From: Psychrobacter sp. Ps6
GTDB lineage: Bacteria; Pseudomonadota; Gammaproteobacteria; Pseudomonadales; Moraxellaceae
Assembly: GCF_022129235.1 (NCBI RefSeq)
Contig: NZ_JADQAI010000002.1
Location: 310,001-374,000 of the forward strand
DNA: 64,000 nt
Direction of reading: 5' to 3'
The notes under the pieces: model-generated
Databases searched by the model: none
Told to the model about the DNA's origin: nothing
What the model saw: the letters and a program-made list of their open reading frames with translations, nothing else
Part shown: positions 1-8,341 of the stretch, in pieces
Numbering within the stretch: the stretch's first letter is position 1
How the letters are laid out: every line of letters starts with the position of its first letter
Translations under genes and position numbers: made by a program

Positions 1-420
1 GGCCGTGCTGATATCATGGATGCCCCGCAAGTAGGCGGCTTAGGTGGTACTTATTCTGGCAACCCACTGGCTTGTGTGGCTGCGCTTGCTGTCATGGAAG
101 TGATCGAAGAAGAAAACTTACTGGAGCGTAGTATCGAGATTGGCGATACCATTGCTTCATTTTTAAAAGGCTTAAACCTAAGCAGCATTGGTCATATCCG
201 TCATAAAGGTGCGATGCTAGCGTTTGAGCTAATCGATAGCGAAGGCAAACCTGATGCCGCCGCCGCCGCAAATCTAAAAGCAAAAGCATTTGAGCAAGGT
301 TTGCTACTAGCGTCTTGTGGCATGTATGGCAATGCTATCCGTGTGATGGTGCCATTGACGGTCGAAGATGAAGTATTACAAGAAGGTCTTGATATTATCA
401 AAGGTATTCTAACTGTTTAA
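1..420 (+). CDS. gabT: 4-aminobutyrate aminotransferase, C-terminal part (5' end outside the window)
   Basis: The open frame runs in from the left edge with no start codon, so only the last 139 residues are present. The stretch GGTYSGNPLACVAALAVME is the class III aminotransferase pattern that follows the PLP-binding lysine; the lysine itself lies outside the window. The C-terminal end (LLASCGMYGNAIRVMVPL) matches the GabT end closely. The enzyme moves the amino group of GABA to 2-oxoglutarate and yields succinate semialdehyde. That is the step between PuuD (11.6 kb) and the Sad-like dehydrogenase (3.2 kb), so the gene belongs functionally to this polyamine island. Another omega-aminotransferase such as a putrescine transaminase cannot be fully excluded without the N-terminal half. 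Confidence 0.88.
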   Translation, partial: GRADIMDAPQVGGLGGTYSGNPLACVAALAVMEVIEEENLLERSIEIGDTIASFLKGLNLSSIGHIRHKGAMLAFELIDSEGKPDAAAAANLKAKAFEQGLLLASCGMYGNAIRVMVPLTVEDEVLQEGLDIIKGILTV

Positions 421-546
421 TCAATATTGAGTGTCATTTACTGTAGCGATGGACCACTTTTAATCAAGCAATGATTTTGGTTAAAAGGTTGTATTTAAGA
501 TAACGGCAAGGCTGCCACCATGGCACTCATTTTGAGTGAGCTTTTG

Positions 547-580
547 AACGGCGCCTTGCAAGTCAAGACGCCGTTTTTTT
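547..580 (+). terminator. Rho-independent terminator after gabT
   Basis: Arms AACGGCG (547-553) and CGCCGTT (569-575) enclose a 15-nt loop and run into a T tract (573-580). It lies 127 bp downstream of the gabT stop. A small second palindrome, CACTCA/TGAGTG (524-535), precedes it. Confidence 0.75.
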
Positions 581-722
581 ATTTGTATTATTTGAATAAT
601 ATACAAATGGTACAAAAGACCAAACGGCATACACAGTAAATATAATGGGTGCTATCCCACTAAACAAAATTAGTGTAACTGTGAAAGGTCTACACGGATG
701 ACACACAGACAAGGAGTAGGTT
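581..722 (+). promoter_or_regulatory. Promoter region of the APC permease
   Basis: The 302-bp gabT-permease gap holds, after the terminator, an AT palindrome with arms TATTATT and AATAATA around TG (586-601). A perfect -10 hexamer TATAAT follows at 641-646. No good -35 stands 16-18 bp upstream of it, which suggests an activator-dependent promoter. A strong ribosome site AAGGAG (711-716) sets the permease start at 723. That the palindrome is an operator is inference only. Confidence 0.45.
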
Positions 723-2162
723 ATGTCTGAATTAAAGAAAACATTAGGTGTTTTTGATATTATTGCGCTGGCATTCGGTGCAATGGTTGGTTGGGGCTGG
801 GTTGTACTAGCAGGTAGTTGGATCATCTCAGCAGGTATATGGGGCGCAATCAGTGCATTCTTAATTGGCGGTCTTGTGGTGGTTTTGATTGGTGTGACGT
901 ATGCTGAATTGGCGGCATCCATGCCTATCACGGGGGGCGAGCACACGTATACACACCGTGCACTGGGGGTAAATATATCCTTTATCTGCTCATGGAGTAT
1001 TTTATTTGGTTACTTTTCCGTCGTCGCTTTTGAAGCGGTGGCATTACCAACCGTTGTTGAATATATTATTCCCAATTACAGCCAAGGTTATCTTTGGAAT
1101 GTCGCTGGTTGGGATGTTTATGCCACGTGGGTAGCTGTCGGTATGCTCGGCTCAATCATTGTCACATGGCTCAATATACGCGGTATGGAAGTGAGTGCTT
1201 GGTTCCAAAAGCTAGCAGTTGTCGGTATTTTCTGCGTCGGTATCTTACTATTCGTTGGTGCGCTGTTGTTCAATCCTGAAACGTCCAACTCAGTACAAGC
1301 ACCAAACTTTATCGGTGGTATGGGCGGCATCATGACGGTGATGGTGATGGTACCGTTTTTGTTCGTGGGCTTCGATGTGATTCCACAAGCCGCAGAAGAA
1401 ATCAATCTGACTCGTCCAAATATCGGCAAGTTTTTGATTGTCTCTATTATCATCGCCGTACTTTGGTACGTGGCTGTCGCTTGGAGTGTGGGCAAGACTT
1501 TACCACTATTACAAGCACAAGATTCAACATTGGCAACTGCGGATGCGATGACCAATGCTTGGAATGGTAAATGGGCGGGTACGTTACTTGTTATTGGCGG
1601 TGTATTAGGTATTTTATCAAGCTGGAATGCGTTTCTTATCGGTGGTAGTCGTTTATTGTATGCTATGGGTAAAACGCACATGTTGCCACAGTTTCTGTGC
1701 AAGCTACATCCTAAGTACAACACCCCAGTCAATGCGATCTTGTTGATCGGTGGCCTTGCGACACTAGCGCCACTCTTCGGTCGTAAAATGCTTGTGTGGA
1801 TTGTTGATGCGGGTGGCTTTGGTATCGTTATCGCTTATACTTGTGTTGCATTATCATTCTTAGTGCTACGTTACCGTGAGCCTGATATGGTACGTCCATT
1901 TAGAGTACCAGCAGGTAAACTGGTTGGTATCGTCACTATTATCTTAAGTCTTGGTATGTTGGCGCTGTACTTACCAGGTATGCCATCAGCCCTTGTTCCT
2001 ATCGAGTGGTGGATATTCCTAGGTTGGACGGTTCTTGGCGGTGCAATGTATGGCTATGCGTCAATGAAAAACCCTGGTAAGAGTAAAGAGATTATGGATC
2101 ATGAACTACATGAGCTCAAAATCATCAATCAACAGTGGTTAAAAGAAAATCCATATAAATAA
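723..2162 (+). CDS. APC-family amino acid/polyamine permease
   Basis: A 479-residue integral membrane protein with about 12 hydrophobic segments. The first carries the amino acid-polyamine-organocation signature (GVFDIIALAFGAMVGWGW), and a second APC motif, ITGGEHTYTHRALG, lies near residue 70. The start has an ideal AAGGAG six bases upstream. Such carriers exchange or co-transport amino acids or amines across the inner membrane. Its place between gabT and the agmatine/putrescine operon suggests GABA, glutamate or a polyamine as substrate, but sequence alone does not decide this. It is a single-gene unit: its own promoter lies upstream and a strong terminator (2192-2222) begins 30 bp after the stop. 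Confidence 0.85.
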   Translation: MSELKKTLGVFDIIALAFGAMVGWGWVVLAGSWIISAGIWGAISAFLIGGLVVVLIGVTYAELAASMPITGGEHTYTHRALGVNISFICSWSILFGYFSVVAFEAVALPTVVEYIIPNYSQGYLWNVAGWDVYATWVAVGMLGSIIVTWLNIRGMEVSAWFQKLAVVGIFCVGILLFVGALLFNPETSNSVQAPNFIGGMGGIMTVMVMVPFLFVGFDVIPQAAEEINLTRPNIGKFLIVSIIIAVLWYVAVAWSVGKTLPLLQAQDSTLATADAMTNAWNGKWAGTLLVIGGVLGILSSWNAFLIGGSRLLYAMGKTHMLPQFLCKLHPKYNTPVNAILLIGGLATLAPLFGRKMLVWIVDAGGFGIVIAYTCVALSFLVLRYREPDMVRPFRVPAGKLVGIVTIILSLGMLALYLPGMPSALVPIEWWIFLGWTVLGGAMYGYASMKNPGKSKEIMDHELHELKIINQQWLKENPYK

Positions 2163-2191
2163 TAGTCTCATTTTAGTCGGTTAACTACCTT

Positions 2192-2223
2192 AAAAAGCCT
2201 AACGTCAAACGTTAGGCTTTTTT
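2192..2223 (+). terminator. Strong terminator after the permease; first of two identical copies
   Basis: Perfect 13-bp stem AAAAAGCCTAACG (2192-2204) and CGTTAGGCTTTTT (2210-2222) with loop TCAAA. The identical stem and loop recur in the same orientation at 3118-3148. Confidence 0.9.
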
Positions 2224-2510
2224 ATGGCTTTTATACTGCTTGAAAATGAGTCAATGCATTTAGAATGTCAGAATAGAACCTAAAGTAACGTGCTGATTCT
2301 TTATTAAAGGGGTAATGGCGAGCTAGTTTTCCCATATAGGAGCATTTGAGATTTTAAGTAGAACTATATCTGCTTTTACTGTCATTGAAAGATGAATGGT
2401 TAGATCTTATAAAAAGCTCTTTTAAACAATATCTAATACTTGTACATTTTCTCTTCAGAATATATGCATGTGTTTTTTTGTAATTAGTGAGTAAGTCTTA
2501 TATTCACTTA
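2224..2510. other. AT-rich non-coding stretch
   Basis: No convincing reading frame on either strand and no tRNA-like cloverleaf. It is visibly AT-richer than the neighbouring coding DNA. It ends in the promoter of the 82-aa gene. Confidence 0.5.
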
Positions 2511-2560
2511 TTGACATTTGTAAATTAAAAAGTAAAATTACGTACTGTTGTTTACTTTTT
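2511..2560 (+). promoter_or_regulatory. Sigma-70 promoter overlapped by a 10-bp inverted repeat
   Basis: A perfect -35 TTGACA (2511-2516) is followed after 16 bp by TAAAAT (2533-2538). The -10 lies inside the left arm of a perfect inverted repeat: AAAAAGTAAA (2527-2536) and TTTACTTTTT (2551-2560), spacer 14 bp. Transcription should start near 2545, so the left arm is upstream of the transcript. That favours an operator over an RNA hairpin. Confidence 0.6.
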
Positions 2561-2567
2561 TAATTTC

Positions 2568-2816
2568 GTGGACGATAAGGATATGATTAAAAGTGGAGAT
2601 AAACTGAAATGCACCTGCGGCAATGATTTTTTTGTAGAAGGCTCGGTTTATACTGTAGGTAGTATAATAAGCGATAAGTTTTTCCAAATAAATGTTGGTG
2701 CGAATGACGAGCATTGGTATGCAACAAAAGATAGCGAAGGGATATATGTTCGCTTTAATGCAGAAGACCATCTAGTAAATGATGCTTTTTTCGCTTTATT
2801 AAAACGCCAGTGCTAG
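2568..2816 (+). CDS. Small hypothetical protein (82 aa, or 77 aa from an internal ATG)
   Basis: I do not recognise a characterised family. The frame can start at GTG 2568 or ATG 2583; neither has a well-spaced ribosome site (AAGGA stands only one base before the ATG), so the start is open. The product is a hydrophilic, single-domain protein. A CTCG pair of cysteines near the N-terminus is followed by FFVEGSVYTVGSI, and this layout resembles small SH3-like phage and plasmid proteins. There is no signal peptide or membrane segment. It is preceded by a near-consensus promoter with a palindrome and sits alone between two identical terminators in AT-rich DNA. This looks like an inserted, individually controlled cargo gene. 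Function unknown. Confidence 0.6.
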   Translation: MDDKDMIKSGDKLKCTCGNDFFVEGSVYTVGSIISDKFFQINVGANDEHWYATKDSEGIYVRFNAEDHLVNDAFFALLKRQC

Positions 2817-3117
2817 ATTTTTTAAGAAAATTTTAAAACTTAAGTGTGCGTTTGAGATTCAGATGAAGATATGGAGCACTATTTATTATATGGTTATCAA
2901 TAAATGGATTGGTCATTTGTTCTAGTTTCATGGAGTAAGATTATTCTGCAAGCTTCCTGAACCAGTAAGTCTTCTGAACCAATAGTCATCTACAACATAT
3001 CTATCATTTCCGGCGGTTGCTTGAGCAGCCTTACTTGAGTACTTTTATCAGCAGATTTAGATATCAAGTGATTGATTAAAGTATCGTTGCTGACCGATAG
3101 CATAAGTAAATTTCACG
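2817..3117. other. Non-coding stretch between the 82-aa gene and the second terminator copy
   Basis: No supported gene. A short direct repeat CTGAACCA occurs twice around 2957-2981. Base composition is AT-rich like the segment upstream of the 82-aa gene. Confidence 0.45.
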
Positions 3118-3148
3118 AAAAAGCCTAACGTCAAACGTTAGGCTTTTT
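3118..3148 (-). terminator. Second identical terminator copy, downstream of the sad-like gene
   Basis: Same 13-bp stem (3118-3130 and 3136-3148) and TCAAA loop as at 2192-2222. It starts 29 bp beyond the sad-like stop and, being symmetric with A and T runs on both sides, can end the minus-strand operon as well as the 82-aa transcript. Confidence 0.88.
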
Positions 3149-3176
3149 TAGTGCATACAATCAAGTGCTTATACGA

Positions 3177-4550
3177 TTAAGATTTATCACGAATCAGCTT
3201 ATAGTTTAAGAATTCAGTGATACCCAGTGTACCAAGCTCACGACCAAATCCTGAACGTTTAACACCGCCAAATGGCGTGTTTGCTTCCGTACCAGAGGGT
3301 GCATTGATTGTGACCATGCCCACTTCCAATTTGTCAGCAATGTCAGCAGCTAGGGCAGCATCTTGCGTTTGAATAGAAGCACCAAGACCGAAAGGCACAT
3401 CATTGGCAATCTTGATAGCGTGATCGATATCATTCGCCTTGTAGATTACAGCGACAGGACCAAACAGCTCCTCACGGTAAACGTCCATTGATTCCGTGAC
3501 GTCCGTTAGTACGGCAGGTTTGAACCATGCACCAGGCTTATCTTTGACCAATCCGCCTTCTACTAGGACCGTCGCGCCTGCTTCAATGGCACTATCTAAC
3601 TGCGCTTGCAGATTGACTGCGGCAGCCTTTGAAGACATCGGACCGATAAAGGTTTTTGCATCAAGAGGATCGGCCAATGTCATACCACGTACAGCGTCGG
3701 TAAAGCCCTCAACGAACTGGTCATAGACAGATTCAAGAACGATTAGGCGTTTGGCGGCGTTACAGGCTTGACCAACATTACCAAAACGACCAGAAATCGC
3801 GCCTTTTATCGCTTGTTTGATGTCGGCATCAGCTGTGACGATAAAGGCATCAGAGCCACCCAGTTCTAATACGACTTTTTTGAGTGCGCCACCTGCTTCT
3901 TTGGCAACGGCTTGTCCAGCACGCTCAGAGCCAGTTAATGAGATACCTTGTACACGCTTGTCATGAATAATAGTCGCTGCCTGCTCGTTGGTGGCAAAGA
4001 TATTGTTATAAACACCTTCAGGTACGCCGACCTCTTTAAACATATCAGCGATAACTTCTGCAGTCTTAGGGCATTGAGGCGCGTGCTTTAAGATAATAGT
4101 ATTACCTGCCATAAAGTTTGGCGCGACAAAACGTGCCACTTGATAATGCGGATAATTCCACGGCATGATACCGAGTAGGACGCCAACAGGTCGTTTTTCT
4201 ACCGAAGCTGATCCTGAGTCAACATCAATGGTGTTCGGCGCGAGTAATTGCTCAGCGTTGTCTGCATAGTAACGATAGATCTCAGCGACCAGACCGATTT
4301 CCCCCTTGGCTTGTGCAACGGGTTTACCCATCTCACCCGCCACGATGCGAGCCAGCTCGTCTTGACGCTCAAGATAGCTATCGGCAATTTTATGTAGTAG
4401 TGCACTGCGCTCGCTTAGTGGAACGTGACGCCAGTCTTGATAGGCATTGTCAGCCTGCTCGATGACTTGCTGAACGTCTTGATCAGTGGCGGTAGGGTAA
4501 GTGGCTTCTAGTTCGCCGGTAGCTGGGTTGTTGATTTGATAATCACTCAT
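3177..4550 (-). CDS. sad: Succinate-semialdehyde dehydrogenase (Sad/YneI-like NAD(P)-dependent aldehyde dehydrogenase)
   Basis: 457 residues, the usual length for Sad (E. coli 462). Visible aldehyde dehydrogenase residues are PWN (N132), the lysine in KHAP (K155), the general base in VLELGGSD (E229) and the nucleophile in GQACNAAKR (C263). KHAP, GSERAG and GQ.C.AAKR follow the Sad subgroup rather than GabD or PuuC. Sad oxidises succinate semialdehyde to succinate. It is the last gene of the minus-strand polyamine operon, 50 bp after aguA, with AAAGGA before the ATG. No separate puuC is present in the window, so this enzyme may also oxidise gamma-glutamyl-aminobutyraldehyde; that is inference. 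Confidence 0.82.
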   Translation of the reverse strand: MSDYQINNPATGELEATYPTATDQDVQQVIEQADNAYQDWRHVPLSERSALLHKIADSYLERQDELARIVAGEMGKPVAQAKGEIGLVAEIYRYYADNAEQLLAPNTIDVDSGSASVEKRPVGVLLGIMPWNYPHYQVARFVAPNFMAGNTIILKHAPQCPKTAEVIADMFKEVGVPEGVYNNIFATNEQAATIIHDKRVQGISLTGSERAGQAVAKEAGGALKKVVLELGGSDAFIVTADADIKQAIKGAISGRFGNVGQACNAAKRLIVLESVYDQFVEGFTDAVRGMTLADPLDAKTFIGPMSSKAAAVNLQAQLDSAIEAGATVLVEGGLVKDKPGAWFKPAVLTDVTESMDVYREELFGPVAVIYKANDIDHAIKIANDVPFGLGASIQTQDAALAADIADKLEVGMVTINAPSGTEANTPFGGVKRSGFGRELGTLGITEFLNYKLIRDKS

Positions 4551-4600
4551 AGTTATGTCCTTTAGTTTAAAATATTCTTGGGTTCAAAATCCATCTGGGT

Positions 4601-5725
4601 CTATATTTTTATGCGGGTGCTCTTGCTTAATGACTTTGGTTGTTGCTGGGTAATACAATGAATATTACCGCCACCATAGACAATCTCTTTTGTGCGTACT
4701 CCCACTACTTGATGCTGCGGAAAGACTTTTTCAAGCTGTGCGATGGCTAAAACATCATTTATATCATCATATTGCGGTACGATGACAGCATCATTACAAA
4801 TGAGAAAATTGGCATAAGAGGCAATACAAACATCACCTGTCAAGCGCGGTTTGGCTTCATCAGATTGGATAATGTCATAGTCATCAGGCAAGGTCACTGG
4901 GTGCTGAGTGCAACAAAGTTTGTGAATTGTTAAGCGTCTGCCTTTTGCATCAATCATATTTGAGAGCTGCTCAAAAGCTTTTTGTGTTGCTTCATAGAAA
5001 GGATGCTCAGGATCATCAGTGTATAAACACACCACTTCACCAGGCCGCGCAAAACAGGCAATATCATCGACATGACCAGTGGTTTCGTCAGGATCAATCC
5101 CATCATCAATCCACAGCACTTTTTGTACATTGAGATAGGCTTTTAGTTTGTCTTCGATTTGTGCTTCAGTCAGGTGTGGATTGCGTCCAGGGCTCAGTAG
5201 ACACATACGTGTGGTCAGCACCGTACCCTCACCATCGACATGAAACGCGCCACCTTCCATCACAAAGTCATCTGTGCGGTAGCGGCTAATATCTAGCTGC
5301 TCACATAGTCGTTCTGCGAGTTTGTCGTCATCATCCCAAGGCGAGTAAAGGCCATCATAGTCGCCGCCCCATGCATTGAACGTCCAGTCGCAAGCGCGCA
5401 GCTCACCGGCATCATTGACCAAAAATGTCGGAACCGTATCTCGCGCCCACGCATCATTGCTGGGCATAGAAATAACGTCGATGTCGGCTGGCAAGCTATC
5501 GCGGCACTGCTCATAGTTATCAGGATTGACCAGCACGCCAACCTCACAAAATCTGTTGATGGCCAGTGCAACATCAGCATACGCTTTTTTGGCAGGAGCT
5601 GCTTGCTGTCGCCAGTTATCCATACGGTATGGCCATACCATCCATACTTTTTCTATCGGCTCAAACTCTGCTGGCATGTAAAAACCGTCTTGTTGGGGCG
5701 TTGTATCGGTCAGTAATAGAGACAT
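4601..5725 (-). CDS. aguA: Agmatine deiminase
   Basis: 374 residues, full length for the porphyromonas-type peptidyl-arginine deiminase superfamily. The catalytic set is visible: D96 in ARDT, H218 and D220 in TGHVDD, and the nucleophile C357 in GGGNIHC, in the position known for Pseudomonas AguA. The substrate-side motifs WPYRMDNWR and MEGGAFHVDG are also present. It hydrolyses agmatine to N-carbamoylputrescine and ammonia in the cytoplasm. It lies 66 bp after aguB, whose product takes the next step, and 50 bp before the sad-like gene. A small hairpin occupies the aguB-aguA gap. Confidence 0.95.
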   Translation of the reverse strand: MSLLLTDTTPQQDGFYMPAEFEPIEKVWMVWPYRMDNWRQQAAPAKKAYADVALAINRFCEVGVLVNPDNYEQCRDSLPADIDVISMPSNDAWARDTVPTFLVNDAGELRACDWTFNAWGGDYDGLYSPWDDDDKLAERLCEQLDISRYRTDDFVMEGGAFHVDGEGTVLTTRMCLLSPGRNPHLTEAQIEDKLKAYLNVQKVLWIDDGIDPDETTGHVDDIACFARPGEVVCLYTDDPEHPFYEATQKAFEQLSNMIDAKGRRLTIHKLCCTQHPVTLPDDYDIIQSDEAKPRLTGDVCIASYANFLICNDAVIVPQYDDINDVLAIAQLEKVFPQHQVVGVRTKEIVYGGGNIHCITQQQPKSLSKSTRIKI

Positions 5726-5734
5726 AAAATCACC

Positions 5735-5757
5735 TTATCGCATTCATGCGACGATAA
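5735..5757 (-). other. Intercistronic hairpin between aguB and aguA
   Basis: CGCAT/ATGCG (5739-5743 and 5746-5750) around TC, extended by TTAT/ATAA across a small bulge. No T tract follows, so it is more likely an RNA-stability or processing element than a terminator. Confidence 0.4.
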
Positions 5758-5791
5758 AAGTAGTAAGAGACAATTAAAAATAGCGTATCTA

Positions 5792-6661
5792 TTAGCCATG
5801 AGTCAGCAGCGCACCATACATTGACGGACGACGATCACGGAACACGCCCCATTGACGACGTTCGATAGCAAGTTTGTCTAAATCAAAGGTCATACTAATG
5901 ACTTCGTTTTTATCCGCCGAGGCTTCTTGTATGATGTCGCCGCGACCATCGGTAATGAATGAGCCGCCGTAGAACTGCATGACGCTGTCTTGATCGTTTT
6001 GGCTGATGGTCTCCGTGCCGATACGGTTGGATGCGATGACAGGCATGAGGTTGGCGGCGGCATGACCTTGCATACAGCGTTGCCAATGACCTTTTGAGTC
6101 GATACCGAGGGTTGGTTCATCGCCAATCGCCGTCGGATAAAACAATATCTCAGCGCCCATCAATGCCATGCTACGAGCGCACTCTGGGAACCACTGATCC
6201 CAGCAGATACCCACGCCAATTTTGGCGTATTTGGTTTCCCAAACCTTAAAACCTGTATCACCAGGGGTAAAGTAAAACTTTTCGGCATAAGGAATACCAT
6301 CTGGGATATGAGTCTTGCGATAGGTGCCGAGTATCTCGCCATCGGCGTCAATCACGGTCACACTATTGAAAAAGGTATTGCCCGATTTTTCATAAAAGCT
6401 GATCGGTAATACCACGTCTAACTCTTTAGCCAACTGTTTGAAATGATTGATAGCCGCATTATCAGTAACACTCGTTGCCAGTTTAAAATAGTCAAATTCA
6501 TGAACTTGGCAGAAGTACGGCGTTTCAAACAACTCTTGCAGTAAGATGATGTTGGCACCAGATTTGGCGGCTTTGGTAACCAAATCAGTGGCAATGGCAA
6601 TATTTTGTTGGATATCCCAACTACAGGCCATTTGCGTGGCGGCAACGGTAACGTTTCGCAT
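5792..6661 (-). CDS. aguB: N-carbamoylputrescine amidase
   Basis: 289 residues, nitrilase/carbon-nitrogen hydrolase superfamily. The catalytic triad is readable: E43 in LLQELFET, K116 in YRKTHIPDG and C153 in GVGICWDQWFPE. These contexts are typical of AguB rather than of beta-ureidopropionase or NAD synthetase amidases. It converts N-carbamoylputrescine to putrescine, CO2 and ammonia. It stands directly before aguA in the same operon and directly after the NhaC-type carrier, so agmatine uptake and conversion to putrescine are probably co-expressed. Confidence 0.94.
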   Translation of the reverse strand: MRNVTVAATQMACSWDIQQNIAIATDLVTKAAKSGANIILLQELFETPYFCQVHEFDYFKLATSVTDNAAINHFKQLAKELDVVLPISFYEKSGNTFFNSVTVIDADGEILGTYRKTHIPDGIPYAEKFYFTPGDTGFKVWETKYAKIGVGICWDQWFPECARSMALMGAEILFYPTAIGDEPTLGIDSKGHWQRCMQGHAAANLMPVIASNRIGTETISQNDQDSVMQFYGGSFITDGRGDIIQEASADKNEVISMTFDLDKLAIERRQWGVFRDRRPSMYGALLTHG

Positions 6662-6717
6662 GATTTAAATCCTTTTAATAACAAACAGTAAATAGGGTAT
6701 AAAAATAATGATTTTGT

Positions 6718-6752
6718 GGTCTAACCAACCATTAAATAGTACCGGTTAGACC
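6718..6752 (-). other. Intercistronic hairpin between the NhaC-type gene and aguB
   Basis: Perfect 9-bp arms GGTCTAACC (6718-6726) and GGTTAGACC (6744-6752) with a 17-nt loop. On the minus strand the 3' side reads into CACAAAATC, not a clean T tract, so full termination is unlikely. It could protect the upstream puuA-puuB-carrier mRNA or attenuate read-through into aguBA. Confidence 0.5.
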
Positions 6753-6789
6753 CTAATGACAATACTAACGTTCTAGCACTGGGTTTGGC

Positions 6790-8283
6790 TTACGCCATCA
6801 TGTAACCCAATCCTAAGAAAGCAAAAACGGATAGCACGGCACCTAACATAGCATAGGGAAACTGGGTAAAGGCGTGCTGCATGGGTGAGCAACCAGCGCC
6901 TTGCGCGGCTAGTAATGATGAGTCACTGAAGAAACATGCATGACTACCAAATGAGGACGCGGATAACAACGCACCAATCATCAGCGGCGTACTCACACCA
7001 AGAGCAAGTGATATCGGGAAGACAATCGGCATGGCCAATACATATAGACCCCAACTCGATGACGTGGCGAAGGTTAAGAACGCCATGACCGCAAAGATGA
7101 CCGCAGGGAAGATAATAATCGTCATATAAGGCGTAATGGCTTCAATCACATAAGTAGTCATGCCAAGATCATCATTGATCGCTTTTAAGAAAAAGCCGCC
7201 AATAACCGTTGAGAGTGGATAAAGCATGACTTTAAAGCCTTTAAAGATAGACTCTACTTGCGTCTCAAAGCTCAAAATACCTTGCATCCAATAGATAATG
7301 ACGGTGACAAAACAGGTGAGCAACGCACCGCGCAACAGATCGACTTCGAAGTAGATGGTTGAGACAATGAGCAAGATCATCGGAAAGGCAAAGTTGGCGA
7401 TATTGGCTTTGAACGATAATTTGCGTTTGGCTTGGACATTTGAGACCAGCTGCTCTTCGATAAAGGCTTCAGGGACAGGGTGGCCTGATTTGGCACGTTT
7501 TTCAGCTTTTTTCATCGGTCCCCAGTCACCTAATATGCCGTACGCCACCAAAAATACGATTAGGAGAGCGAACCACGCATAAGCCATATAAGGAATGGCG
7601 CTGATATAAAGGCCAAGACCAGCACCATCTGCGGCCACACCGTTTTCTTCTAACAGACCTGCAAAGTACACCGCCCATGTAGAGATAGGCACGATTACAC
7701 ACATCGGCGCTGCGGTGGAGTCGACGATATAGGCGAGTTTTTCGCGAGAGACGCCATATACATCAGTAAGTTTTTTGACAGACGTGGAGACAGCAAGGCA
7801 GTTTAAATAATCATCAATAAAAACCACGATACCCAAGGCGAACGTTGCAAGCAATGACTGACGGCGCGATTTGATGATTTTTTGTAGCCATTCGCTAAAA
7901 CCATCTAGGCAACCACTAATTTCAAGCAATTGGATGAGTCCGCCCATCAGACCACATACGAGCACAATCCAAATAATGGTTTCATTGCCCAATACCATTG
8001 ACATATTGTCTGCAAAAGGGGAGACCAGATCAAAAGGATTGAGCATCACAAGGCCCGCGACACAGCCTGCCATCATAGATTCGAACGGTCGCCTAGAGAT
8101 AATGGCGGTGACGAGCACCAATAACGTCGGTAATAAGGATAGGGCACCCCACGATTCGTCTGGGCCACGAGTCGTTGATAGCCACGCAAACGCTAAATAG
8201 ATAGCGAGTGCGCCTAACACGGTGAGAAATACTCGCTTATTGTGATACTGCCCCTCGACAGCATCATTGAGTTTCATGTTCAT
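6790..8283 (-). CDS. NhaC-family Na+/H+ antiporter-like carrier
   Basis: 497 residues with roughly a dozen hydrophobic segments. The family pattern includes VVFIDDYLNCLAVSTSVKKL and the paired C-terminal half with FATSSSWGLYVLAMPIVFP. The N-terminus lacks a cleavable signal. NhaC-type proteins include sodium/proton antiporters and sodium-coupled carriers of small amines and acids. The gene sits inside the polyamine operon, between puuB (195 bp upstream) and aguB (128 bp downstream), which makes agmatine or putrescine transport a reasonable guess. A specific cation/amine antiport role is not shown by the sequence. A partly paired hairpin (8342-8372) lies in the gap to puuB. Confidence 0.8.
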   Translation of the reverse strand: MNMKLNDAVEGQYHNKRVFLTVLGALAIYLAFAWLSTTRGPDESWGALSLLPTLLVLVTAIISRRPFESMMAGCVAGLVMLNPFDLVSPFADNMSMVLGNETIIWIVLVCGLMGGLIQLLEISGCLDGFSEWLQKIIKSRRQSLLATFALGIVVFIDDYLNCLAVSTSVKKLTDVYGVSREKLAYIVDSTAAPMCVIVPISTWAVYFAGLLEENGVAADGAGLGLYISAIPYMAYAWFALLIVFLVAYGILGDWGPMKKAEKRAKSGHPVPEAFIEEQLVSNVQAKRKLSFKANIANFAFPMILLIVSTIYFEVDLLRGALLTCFVTVIIYWMQGILSFETQVESIFKGFKVMLYPLSTVIGGFFLKAINDDLGMTTYVIEAITPYMTIIIFPAVIFAVMAFLTFATSSSWGLYVLAMPIVFPISLALGVSTPLMIGALLSASSFGSHACFFSDSSLLAAQGAGCSPMQHAFTQFPYAMLGAVLSVFAFLGLGYMMA

Positions 8284-8341
8284 ACTTACGCTCCCTGTAA
8301 AACTCTATTTTTAGGACAAATTCTACTCTGTGGTTGATGTC

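Noticed and set aside
1118..1732. Open frame of 204 codons antisense to the APC permease
   Set aside because: Composition is the mirror of a membrane protein frame; no ribosome site or family character.
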